Shown one piece after another: positions 1-6,052 of a stretch of 10,280 nucleotides of DNA. The notes beneath the pieces were generated by a model, which was not told where the DNA came from, did not search any database, and saw nothing but the letters and a program-made list of their open reading frames with translations. Made by a program: the position numbers and the translations under genes. Origin of the DNA: Comamonadaceae bacterium (GTDB lineage: Bacteria; Pseudomonadota; Gammaproteobacteria; Burkholderiales; Burkholderiaceae_C); contig CANHXV010000061.1 of assembly GCA_947464665.1 (NCBI GenBank), positions 1 to 10,280 of the forward strand, written 5' to 3'. Numbering within the stretch: position 1 is the first letter of the stretch; every line of letters begins with the position of its first letter.

Positions 1-21
1 ACTGCTTTTACAACCTCCCAC

Positions 22-26
22 AAGGA
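22..26 (+). promoter_or_regulatory. Ribosome binding site of the aminotransferase gene
   Basis: AAGGA lies 8 bases before the ATG at 35, a good Shine-Dalgarno match and spacing. It supports that ATG as the true start. The promoter of this gene must lie left of the window, because only 34 bases of upstream sequence are present. Confidence 0.7.
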
Positions 27-34
27 CTTTTTTC

Positions 35-1231
35 ATGTCTCTGTTTACCGCCGTCGAAATGGCCCCCCGCGACCCCATCTTGGGTTTGAACGAACAATTC
101 GCAGCCGACACCAACCCCAACAAAGTGAACTTGGGTGTCGGAGTTTATTTCGACGACAACGGCAAACTTCCGCTTTTAGAGTGTGTTCAATCCGCCGAAA
201 AAGCCATGATGGACAAGCCCACCGCCCGTGGCTATTTGCCCATCGACGGCATTGCCGCCTACGACGCAGCGGTCAAAAGCTTGGTTTTTGGTGCTGACAG
301 CGAGCCGGTTAAGTCTGGCCGCGTGGCCACAGTGCAAGGCATTGGCGGCACTGGCGGCCTGAAAATTGGGGCCGACTTTCTGAAAAAAATCAGCCCCAAC
401 GCCAAGGTCATGATTTCTGACCCCAGCTGGGAAAATCACCGCGCCTTGTTTACCAATGCAGGTTTTCAAGTCGACAGCTATGCCTACTACGATGCCGAAA
501 AACGCGGCGTGAACTTTGATGGCATGTTGGCAAGCTTGAACGCTGCAGCAGCCGGCACCATTGTGGTCTTGCACGCTTGCTGCCACAACCCTACGGGCTA
601 CGACATTACTGCGGCCCAATGGGACCAAGTGATTGCGGCGGTCAAGGCCAAAAGCCTCACGCCATTTCTAGACATGGCCTACCAAGGCTTTGGCCATGGT
701 ATTCAAGAAGACGGCGCCGTCATTGGTAAGTTTGTGGCTGCCGGCCTTAACTTTTTGGTGTCCACTTCTTTCTCCAAGAGCTTCAGCTTGTATGGCGAGC
801 GCGTAGGTGCTTTGTCTGTGGTTTGCATCGACAAAGAAGAATGCGGACGCGTACTCAGCCAGCTCAAAATTGTGATTCGCTCCAACTATTCCACCCCACC
901 CATTCACGGCGGCGCCGTGGTGGCCGCCGTGTTGACCAACCCTGAGTGGCGCGCCACTTGGGAAAAAGAGCTGAGCGAAATGCGGGTTCGCATCAAGGCT
1001 ATGCGCCAAAAGCTGGTCGATGGCCTCAAAGCAGCGGGCGTGAAGCAAGACATGAGTTTTATCACCACCCAAATTGGCATGTTCAGTTATTCAGGCCTAA
1101 ACAAAGACCAAATGATGCGTTTGCGCTCTGAATTTGGCGTCTATGGCACTGACACAGGCCGCATGTGCGTGGCCGCCCTGAACAGCAAAAACATTGATTA
1201 TGTTTGTCAGGCCATTGCCAAAGTTGTCTAA
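35..1231 (+). CDS. Aromatic/aspartate aminotransferase (class I, PLP-dependent)
   Basis: This 398-residue protein has the usual length and layout of bacterial aspartate (AspC) and tyrosine (TyrB) aminotransferases. Such enzymes move the amino group between aspartate or aromatic amino acids and 2-oxoglutarate in the cytoplasm. Visible residues include the GTGG phosphate-binding turn near 105-108, the HNPTG motif at 184-188 with the cofactor-contacting Asn, Asp213 and Tyr216 in FLDMAY, the Schiff-base Lys248 in SFSKSFSLYGER, and Arg256. Arg282 in RSNYSTPP and Arg376 in GRMCVA match the two arginines that hold the substrate carboxylates in AspC. The ATG at 35 is favoured by AAGGA 8 bases upstream, and the protein begins in family fashion (LFTAVEMAPRDPILGLNE). 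Substrate preference between aspartate and aromatic amino acids cannot be settled by eye, so I give no symbol. It appears to be transcribed separately from phaZ, which follows after 125 bases. Confidence 0.93.
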   Translation: MSLFTAVEMAPRDPILGLNEQFAADTNPNKVNLGVGVYFDDNGKLPLLECVQSAEKAMMDKPTARGYLPIDGIAAYDAAVKSLVFGADSEPVKSGRVATVQGIGGTGGLKIGADFLKKISPNAKVMISDPSWENHRALFTNAGFQVDSYAYYDAEKRGVNFDGMLASLNAAAAGTIVVLHACCHNPTGYDITAAQWDQVIAAVKAKSLTPFLDMAYQGFGHGIQEDGAVIGKFVAAGLNFLVSTSFSKSFSLYGERVGALSVVCIDKEECGRVLSQLKIVIRSNYSTPPIHGGAVVAAVLTNPEWRATWEKELSEMRVRIKAMRQKLVDGLKAAGVKQDMSFITTQIGMFSYSGLNKDQMMRLRSEFGVYGTDTGRMCVAALNSKNIDYVCQAIAKVV

Positions 1232-1316
1232 ATTTATGGAAAGGGTATGGGCAGTTGGTGTCACTTGTGTGAATTAAATTAGGTGCGCGACTCCACTTTG
1301 CAGGCACCACAACTGC

Positions 1317-1322
1317 TATATT
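1317..1322 (+). promoter_or_regulatory. Possible -10 element of the phaZ promoter
   Basis: TATATT matches the sigma-70 -10 consensus at 5 of 6 bases and lies 35 bases before the phaZ ATG. At 17-base spacing the -35 position holds only CACTTT (1294-1299), a weak match. If real, this is an activator-dependent or weak promoter. Its start point would fall inside the adjacent palindrome. Confidence 0.35.
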
Positions 1323-1337
1323 GCTGCAGTGCAACAA
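1321..1337 (+). promoter_or_regulatory. Palindromic operator candidate, PhaR-like
   Basis: TTGCTGCAGTGCAACAA is a 17-base inverted repeat centred on 1329 in which 7 of 8 base pairs match (only 1324/1334 fail). PhaR is a repressor that senses polyhydroxyalkanoate and controls phasin and related genes. It is known in Ralstonia and Paracoccus to bind TGC-rich repeats of the TGC...GCA type. The location fits: the site overlaps the possible -10 and the predicted transcription start of phaZ and ends 19 bases before its ATG. The regulator's identity is inferred from the motif type and the target gene. Confidence 0.5.
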
Positions 1338-1340
1338 ATT

Positions 1341-1347
1341 AAGAGGG
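1341..1347 (+). promoter_or_regulatory. Ribosome binding site of phaZ
   Basis: AAGAGGG lies 9 bases before the ATG at 1357. It decides the start, because the frame also stays open upstream to a TTG at 1321. That TTG has no such site and lies within the palindrome and promoter region. Confidence 0.65.
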
Positions 1348-1356
1348 TTTCAAGCC

Positions 1357-2769
1357 ATGCTTTACCAAATCTACGAAACTCAACGCTCCGTCATGGAGCC
1401 TTTTGCAGACTTGGCTCATACCGCCGCCAAGATGTACAGCAATCCGCTGAATCCATTTGGCCAGTCGCAATTGGCTCACCGCGTGTCGGCAGGCTATGAA
1501 CTGATGCATCGCTTGGGCAAAGACTACGTCAAGCCCGAGTTTGGCATTCGCACTGTACAAGTCGGCAAAGTCGATGTGGCCATTCATGAGCGCATTGAAA
1601 TTGACAAACCATTCTGCGAGTTGCTCAGATTTAAACGCTTCACCGACGATGCCGCAACTTTGACCGGGCTGAAGGGTCAGCCCGCTGTGCTGATTGTGGC
1701 GCCTTTGTCAGGCCACTATGCCACTTTGCTGCGCGACACCGTCAAAACCATGTTGAAAGATCACAAGGTTTACATCACTGACTGGAAAAACGCTCGCCTC
1801 GTCCCTTTGACTGACGGCGAGTTTCACCTCGACGACTATGTGAATTATGTTCAAGAGTTCATTCGACATTTGCAAGGCAAATACGGCAATTGCCACGTCA
1901 TCAGTGTTTGCCAGCCCACGGTACCCGTGTTGGCTGCTGTGTCACTCATGGCATCGCGCGGCGAAATCACACCCTTGACCATGACCATGATGGGTGGCCC
2001 TATCGATGCACGCAAGTCGCCCACATCCGTAAACAACTTGGCGACCAACAAGAGTTTCGAGTGGTTTGAAAACAATGTGATCTACAAGGTGCCCGGTAAC
2101 TTTCCAGGCGCCGGACGTCGTGTCTACCCTGGTTTCTTGCAGCACACCGGTTTCGTGGCCATGAACCCTGATCGCCATGCCACAAGCCATTACGATTACT
2201 TTAAAGATCTGATCAAAGGTGATGACGCCAGCACCGAAGCGCACCGCAAATTCTATGACGAGTACAACGCTGTGCTCGACATGGACGCTGATTACTATCT
2301 GGAAACCATCAAGACAGTTTTTCAAGACTACAGTTTGGTGCACGGTACTTGGAATGTAAAAAATCTCCAAGGCAAAAACGAATTGGTTCGCCCACAAGAC
2401 ATCACCACCACCGCCATGCTGACGGTTGAAGGCGAATTGGACGACATTTCTGGTTCAGGTCAGACTGCTGCCGCACATGGCTTGTGCAGCAACATCAAAC
2501 CAGCCAATCGTTTGCATTTAGAAGTGCCTGGAGCAGGTCACTACGGTATTTTCAGTGGTCGTCGTTGGCGCGAAACGGTTTACCCCGCAGTGGTTAAATT
2601 CATTTTGGCGCACAACGATTTGGGTACCAAGAAAAAAGCAGCTCCGAAAACGACTGCTAAAACTGCTGTCAAAGCTGCGCCTAAAGCAGCTGCCAAATCA
2701 GCTGCAAAGCCCACAACCAAACGCGCGGTGAAAGCCGTTGCCAAAAAAGTACCCGCACGTAAAAAGTGA
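1357..2769 (+). CDS. phaZ: Intracellular poly(3-hydroxybutyrate) depolymerase with basic C-terminal tail
   Basis: The 470-residue protein matches the intracellular PHB depolymerases of Ralstonia type (PhaZa1), which break down amorphous PHB on storage granules in the cytoplasm. The fold is an alpha/beta hydrolase with a cysteine nucleophile rather than serine. Cys185 sits in SVCQPTVPV, matching the Cys of PhaZa1. The acid is Asp362 or Asp363 in GELDDISG, and the base is His395 in GAGHYGIFSG. There is no signal peptide, as expected for the intracellular type. The N-terminal MLYQIYETQR is typical of the family. The family core usually ends near 420 residues and here ends at about 423. It is followed by roughly 46 Lys/Ala/Pro-rich residues (425-470) resembling a histone H1 tail. 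The ATG at 1357 is chosen for its ribosome binding site. The stop codon overlaps the start of the ferredoxin gene by 4 bases, so the two are probably co-transcribed. A PhaR-like palindrome precedes the gene. Confidence 0.93.
   Translation: MLYQIYETQRSVMEPFADLAHTAAKMYSNPLNPFGQSQLAHRVSAGYELMHRLGKDYVKPEFGIRTVQVGKVDVAIHERIEIDKPFCELLRFKRFTDDAATLTGLKGQPAVLIVAPLSGHYATLLRDTVKTMLKDHKVYITDWKNARLVPLTDGEFHLDDYVNYVQEFIRHLQGKYGNCHVISVCQPTVPVLAAVSLMASRGEITPLTMTMMGGPIDARKSPTSVNNLATNKSFEWFENNVIYKVPGNFPGAGRRVYPGFLQHTGFVAMNPDRHATSHYDYFKDLIKGDDASTEAHRKFYDEYNAVLDMDADYYLETIKTVFQDYSLVHGTWNVKNLQGKNELVRPQDITTTAMLTVEGELDDISGSGQTAAAHGLCSNIKPANRLHLEVPGAGHYGIFSGRRWRETVYPAVVKFILAHNDLGTKKKAAPKTTAKTAVKAAPKAAAKSAAKPTTKRAVKAVAKKVPARKK
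2629..2766 (+). other. Lys/Ala/Pro-rich low-complexity tail of PhaZ
   Basis: This stretch encodes PhaZ residues 425-470. They are almost entirely Lys, Ala, Pro, Thr and Val in imperfect AAxK and KAAPK-like repeats, ending in PARKK. There are no acidic residues, so the segment is strongly basic and probably disordered. Such tails bind DNA in histone H1-like bacterial proteins and in the PHA granule proteins PhaF and PhaM, which link granules to the nucleoid. A similar role here is an inference. Confidence 0.75.
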
Positions 2770-3458
2770 TCTCACTGGCTGACCGCATCAACGATGCGCT
2801 GCCCCAAACGCAGTGCACCCGCTGCGGCTTTCCCGATTGCAAGGCCTACGCACAGGCCATTGCGCAAGACAACGCCCCCATCAATCAATGCCCTCCCGGG
2901 GGCCTTGAGGGCGTTGCAGTTTTGTCCAAAATCACTGGGCGTCCAGCACTGCCCCTCAATCCAGACAATGGTACCGAAGGGCCCATGACCGTGGCCGTCA
3001 TTGACGAGGCATGGTGCATTGGCTGCACGCTGTGCCTCAAAGTCTGCCCCACCGATGCCATCTTGGGCAGCAACAAGGTGATGCATACGGTCATTGAAGC
3101 TGCATGCACTGGTTGTGATTTGTGTTTGCCTGTTTGCCCCGTCGATTGCATAGAGATGGTCCCCATCTCAAACGAGCGCACGGGTTGGTCGGCTTGGTCT
3201 GCTGAATTGGCACAACAAGCTCGTCACCGCTATGAAGCCAGACAAATAAGGCTGATCGAAGAAGACAAAGGCCACGCAAGCAGACAACAAGCCAAAGCTG
3301 AAATGAAGCTGGCCGATTTGGCAACTCACACCCGCTTCGATGCAAATCCAGCCACAGGTCTAGCCATGAGTCCTGAAAATGCAGACAAAGAAATGGCCCG
3401 CAAACGGGCCATCATTGAAGCGGCCTTGATCAAAGCCAAGGCGCGGCAGAAGTCTTGA
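2766..3458 (+). CDS. RnfB-like iron-sulfur protein, soluble stand-alone form
   Basis: The 230-residue protein carries three predicted [4Fe-4S] sites. An N-terminal Fe4S domain uses Cys17, Cys20, Cys25 and Cys42 (CTRCGFPDC ... QCPPGG). Two ferredoxin motifs follow, at Cys84/87/90/94 and Cys114/117/120/124, each with the CxxCxxCxxxCP pattern. This matches the cluster part of RnfB of the Rnf electron transport complex. The N-terminal hydrophobic anchor of true RnfB is missing, and no other rnf gene is present. It is therefore probably a soluble electron carrier, with partner unknown. After the clusters comes a charged, likely helical tail (about 140-230). The start is GTG at 2766, inside the phaZ stop (GTGA). 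No Shine-Dalgarno is visible and no in-frame ATG occurs before residue 74, so translation is probably coupled to phaZ. The stop lies 6 bases from the convergent VOC gene. Confidence 0.82.
   Translation: MISLADRINDALPQTQCTRCGFPDCKAYAQAIAQDNAPINQCPPGGLEGVAVLSKITGRPALPLNPDNGTEGPMTVAVIDEAWCIGCTLCLKVCPTDAILGSNKVMHTVIEAACTGCDLCLPVCPVDCIEMVPISNERTGWSAWSAELAQQARHRYEARQIRLIEEDKGHASRQQAKAEMKLADLATHTRFDANPATGLAMSPENADKEMARKRAIIEAALIKAKARQKS
3393..3412 (-). terminator. Hairpin, possible terminator of the propionate operon
   Basis: ATGGCCCG and CGGGCCAT form a perfect 8-base-pair GC-rich stem around a 4-base loop. Read on the minus strand, the stem is followed directly by TTCTTTGTCT, a T-rich run, as in an intrinsic terminator. 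It lies 53 bases past the stop of the last minus-strand gene. It also lies inside the coding end of the rnfB-like gene, where it encodes MARKRA. On the plus strand no T-run follows, so it is unlikely to act in that direction. Confidence 0.45.
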
Positions 3459-3464
3459 ATAATT

Positions 3465-3956
3465 TCAGGCGTATTGCGCAGCCAACGCGCTGAACGCTTT
3501 GACCACTTCTTCAGGTGCTTGCACCAATTCGATCAACACACCTTCACCGCCAATGGGCAGTTCTTCGCTGCCCTTAGGATGAATGAAGCAGATGTCAAAG
3601 CCAGCAGCCCCTTTGCGAATGCCACCTGGTGCAAATCGAACGCCTTGCTGACTCAGCCACTCTACCGCCACTGGTAAATTGTCAATCCACAAACCCACAT
3701 GGTTCAAGGGCGTGTTTTGAACTGCCGGTTTCTTTTCAGGGTCCAAGGGCTGCATCAAATCCACTTCAACTTTGAAAGGGCCCACGCCCATGGCACAAAT
3801 GTCTTCGTCGACATTTTCACGGTCACTCCTGTACGTGCCCGTCAATTCCAAACCGAACATGTCAATCCAGAGTTTTCGAAGTTTGACTTTGTCAGGCCCG
3901 CCAATGGCAATTTGCTGGATGCCCAACACTTTAAAGGGACGCTTGATGGAGTTCAT
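3465..3956 (-). CDS. VOC-family protein, probable methylmalonyl-CoA epimerase
   Basis: This 163-residue protein has the two-module glyoxalase/bleomycin-resistance (VOC) fold. In module one, LGIQQIAIGG occupies the place of the usual IDHVGIAV strand and VEVDLMQPL follows. In module two are LNHVGLWID and GVLIELVQAP. Methylmalonyl-CoA epimerase is the VOC enzyme that interconverts (S)- and (R)-methylmalonyl-CoA, exactly the step missing between the neighbouring carboxylase and mutase. By alignment the metal ligands would be Gln15 (usually His), Asp66 (usually Gln or Glu), His86 and Glu143. The first ligand is therefore changed, so the activity needs caution; annotation pipelines may call it a lactoylglutathione lyase. 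Its ATG overlaps the pccA stop (ATGA), with GGAG 8 bases upstream at 3965-3968. It is the last gene of the minus-strand operon. Confidence 0.7.
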   Translation of the reverse strand: MNSIKRPFKVLGIQQIAIGGPDKVKLRKLWIDMFGLELTGTYRSDRENVDEDICAMGVGPFKVEVDLMQPLDPEKKPAVQNTPLNHVGLWIDNLPVAVEWLSQQGVRFAPGGIRKGAAGFDICFIHPKGSEELPIGGEGVLIELVQAPEEVVKAFSALAAQYA

Positions 3957-6004
3957 GCCTCAAACTCCACAATCACTTGGTCTACGGTGAGTGACTCTCC
4001 TTGAGAGGCCATGATATTTTTCACTACCCCATCGTGTGCAGCAAACAAAATATTTTCCATCTTCATGGCTTCAATCACAGCCACGCGCTCTCCAGCTTGA
4101 ACTTTTTGGCCGGGCGTTACAGCGACATTGACCAACAAGCCTGGCATGGGCGACAACACAAAGCGGCTCATATCAGGTGGTGTTTTGAATGGCATCATTT
4201 GATGCAACTCAGCCATTCGAGGAGAAACCACCAGCGCTTCAATGCGTGTGCCATTGTGTTGAATTTGCAAAGCCAACGGATTTTTGAGCGTGCCGCGCTC
4301 TACTTGCGCCGTGAAGGGCTTGCCATTCACAGTGCCACTGATGCGAATGTCGTTGAGACGAGAGTGGCTTTCAATGATGTAATGATTTTCACCCACCTTG
4401 ATAATGGCTTTGCCACTTTGGCCGCGAAACTCGTCGACATGTACTGCGATGTATTTGTTGTCACCCTTGGCACCAAGAACAACCACGCTGTAGTCGTGAC
4501 CAATTTGTACATCATAACCAGGCAATTGACCACTTAAATTGGCTGCACGTTCACGTGACTTGCGTCGAACAAATGCCGCCAAGGCAACCAAAAAATCGGG
4601 GTCATTGTGCGGCACGTCTTCAGCGCGAAAACCATGCGCATAGTTTTCTGCAATGAAGCCCGTGTTGAAGTCGCCCGATACAAACTTAGGATGAGCCAAT
4701 AAAGCCGCTTGAAACGGTATGTTGGAGCTGATGCCACGAATCACAAAGCCATTGAGCGCTTCGCGCATTTTGGCAATGGCGTCGCTGCGGTCTGTGCCAT
4801 GCACGATGAGCTTGGCAATCATCGAATCGTAGAACATGGGAATCTCGCCGCCATCTTGCACGCCTGTGTCTACCCTTATGCCCAAAAGGTCTTGGGTATT
4901 GGACTGGAACATGGTTTGCACAGGCGTTTGGAAGCGCACCAAACGACCTGTTGATGGCAAGAAATTGCGGAAGGGATCTTCTGCATTGATACGGCACTCA
5001 ATAGCCCAGCCGTTGCGTTTCACATCAGCTTGGGTGATTGGCAATTTTTCGCCATGGGCTACGCGGATCATCATCTCAACCAAGTCGATGCCTGTGATGG
5101 CTTCTGTCACGGGGTGTTCCACTTGCAAGCGGGTGTTCATCTCTAGGAAGTAAAAGCTTTGGTCTTTGCCCACCACAAACTCAACCGTGCCAGCAGATTG
5201 ATACTTGACGGCCTTGGCAAGCGCCACAGCTTGTTCGCCCATGGCGATACGTGTGGCATCGCTGATGAAAGGCGAAGGTGCTTCTTCAATCACTTTTTGG
5301 TGACGACGTTGAATAGAGCATTCACGCTCGTTCAAATAAATCACGTTGCCATGACTGTCGCCTAAGACTTGAATTTCAATGTGACGGGGCTCTTCGACAA
5401 ATTTTTCAATGAAGACGCGATCATCGCCAAAAGAATTGCGAGCTTCGTTTTTGCAGGATGTAAAGCCTTCAAAGGCTTCTTTGTCGTTAGTGGCCACGCG
5501 CAAGCCTTTGCCACCACCACCGGCAGAAGCTTTGATCATGACAGGGTAGCCAATGCCTTTGGCAATTTGAACAGCAACTTCAGCCGAATCAATGGCATCG
5601 TTGTAACCAGGAATGGTATTGACTTTGGCTTCGTTGGCCAACTTCTTAGAGGCAATCTTGTCACCCATGGCGGCAATTGAAAAATGGCGGGGCCCAATAA
5701 AGGCAATCCCCTCGTCTTCGCAGCGTTTAGAGAAGGCTTCGTTCTCAGACAAGAAACCGTAGCCTGGGTGAATAGCTTGTGCGCCTGTGGCTTTAGCCGC
5801 AGCAATGATTTTGTCGGCCACCAAATAAGATTCGCGCGAAGGCGCTGGGCCAATCAAAACAGCTTCGTCGGCCAGCAAAACATGGCGGGCTTCTTTGTCA
5901 GCTTCCGAATAAACAGCCACTGTGGCGATGCCCATCTTCTTGGCGGTGGCAATGACACGGCATGCAATCTCACCCCGGTTGGCTATCAAAATTTTGGTAA
6001 ACAT
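3953..6004 (-). CDS. pccA: Propionyl-CoA carboxylase alpha subunit (biotin carboxylase and biotin carrier)
   Basis: The 683-residue protein carboxylates its own biotin using ATP and bicarbonate and delivers the carboxyl group to PccB. The biotin carboxylase part spans about 1-450. It opens with FTKILIANRGEIA and has the ATP-grasp glycine loop SAGGGGKG at 160-167. The catalytic segments ERECSIQRRHQKVIEE (227-241) and FLEMNTRLQVEHPVTE (286-301) follow. A middle domain (about 480-600) fits the BT domain that holds PccB in PCC enzymes. The C-terminal carrier domain has EAMKM with biotinyl Lys648, 35 residues from the end, the normal distance. Length and domain order match PccA rather than a stand-alone AccC. 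The neighbouring mutase and meaB genes favour propionyl-CoA over methylcrotonyl-CoA. The ATG has AAGGA 7 bases upstream. The stop overlaps the start of the VOC gene, and the gap to pccB is 48 bases. Confidence 0.92.
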   Translation of the reverse strand: MFTKILIANRGEIACRVIATAKKMGIATVAVYSEADKEARHVLLADEAVLIGPAPSRESYLVADKIIAAAKATGAQAIHPGYGFLSENEAFSKRCEDEGIAFIGPRHFSIAAMGDKIASKKLANEAKVNTIPGYNDAIDSAEVAVQIAKGIGYPVMIKASAGGGGKGLRVATNDKEAFEGFTSCKNEARNSFGDDRVFIEKFVEEPRHIEIQVLGDSHGNVIYLNERECSIQRRHQKVIEEAPSPFISDATRIAMGEQAVALAKAVKYQSAGTVEFVVGKDQSFYFLEMNTRLQVEHPVTEAITGIDLVEMMIRVAHGEKLPITQADVKRNGWAIECRINAEDPFRNFLPSTGRLVRFQTPVQTMFQSNTQDLLGIRVDTGVQDGGEIPMFYDSMIAKLIVHGTDRSDAIAKMREALNGFVIRGISSNIPFQAALLAHPKFVSGDFNTGFIAENYAHGFRAEDVPHNDPDFLVALAAFVRRKSRERAANLSGQLPGYDVQIGHDYSVVVLGAKGDNKYIAVHVDEFRGQSGKAIIKVGENHYIIESHSRLNDIRISGTVNGKPFTAQVERGTLKNPLALQIQHNGTRIEALVVSPRMAELHQMMPFKTPPDMSRFVLSPMPGLLVNVAVTPGQKVQAGERVAVIEAMKMENILFAAHDGVVKNIMASQGESLTVDQVIVEFEA

Positions 6005-6011
6005 ATTTTTT

Positions 6012-6016
6012 TCCTT
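6012..6016 (-). promoter_or_regulatory. Ribosome binding site of pccA
   Basis: On the minus strand AAGGA lies 7 bases before the pccA ATG. The 48-base gap between pccB and pccA shows no hairpin or promoter that I can support, so the two genes are probably on one transcript with independent initiation at pccA. Confidence 0.65.
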
Positions 6017-6052
6017 ATGGCAAATCAGTTCAAGCGGTGTCAGGCATTTTGC

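Larger units (their letters stand above)
1232..1356. other. Intergenic region between the aminotransferase and phaZ
   Basis: This is the only substantial non-coding gap in the window. Its distal half holds a possible -10 element, a 17-base palindrome and a purine-rich ribosome binding site, each listed separately. Its first half shows no convincing terminator for the aminotransferase gene. There is only a short TCAC/GTGA inverted repeat (1261-1272) and a 5-base GGTGC/GCACC pairing across a long loop (about 1282-1308). Confidence 0.8.

Noticed and set aside
1261..1308. Short inverted repeats after the aminotransferase gene (TCAC/GTGA, and GGTGC/GCACC across a long loop).
   Set aside because: Stems of 4-5 base pairs with no following T-run are too weak to call as a terminator or operator.
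1321..1356. In-frame upstream extension of phaZ from a TTG at 1321 (12 extra residues).
   Set aside because: The extension lies within the palindrome and likely promoter region. A good ribosome binding site (1341-1347) points to the ATG at 1357, and the protein from there begins as the family does.
1942..2397. A 151-codon open frame on the minus strand inside phaZ.
   Set aside because: It is antisense to the conserved catalytic region of phaZ and has no family resemblance.
2766..2768. Start of the ferredoxin gene at an ATG further downstream.
   Set aside because: The first in-frame ATG is at residue 74 and would delete the Fe4S domain with Cys17, Cys20, Cys25 and Cys42, so the GTG start is required.
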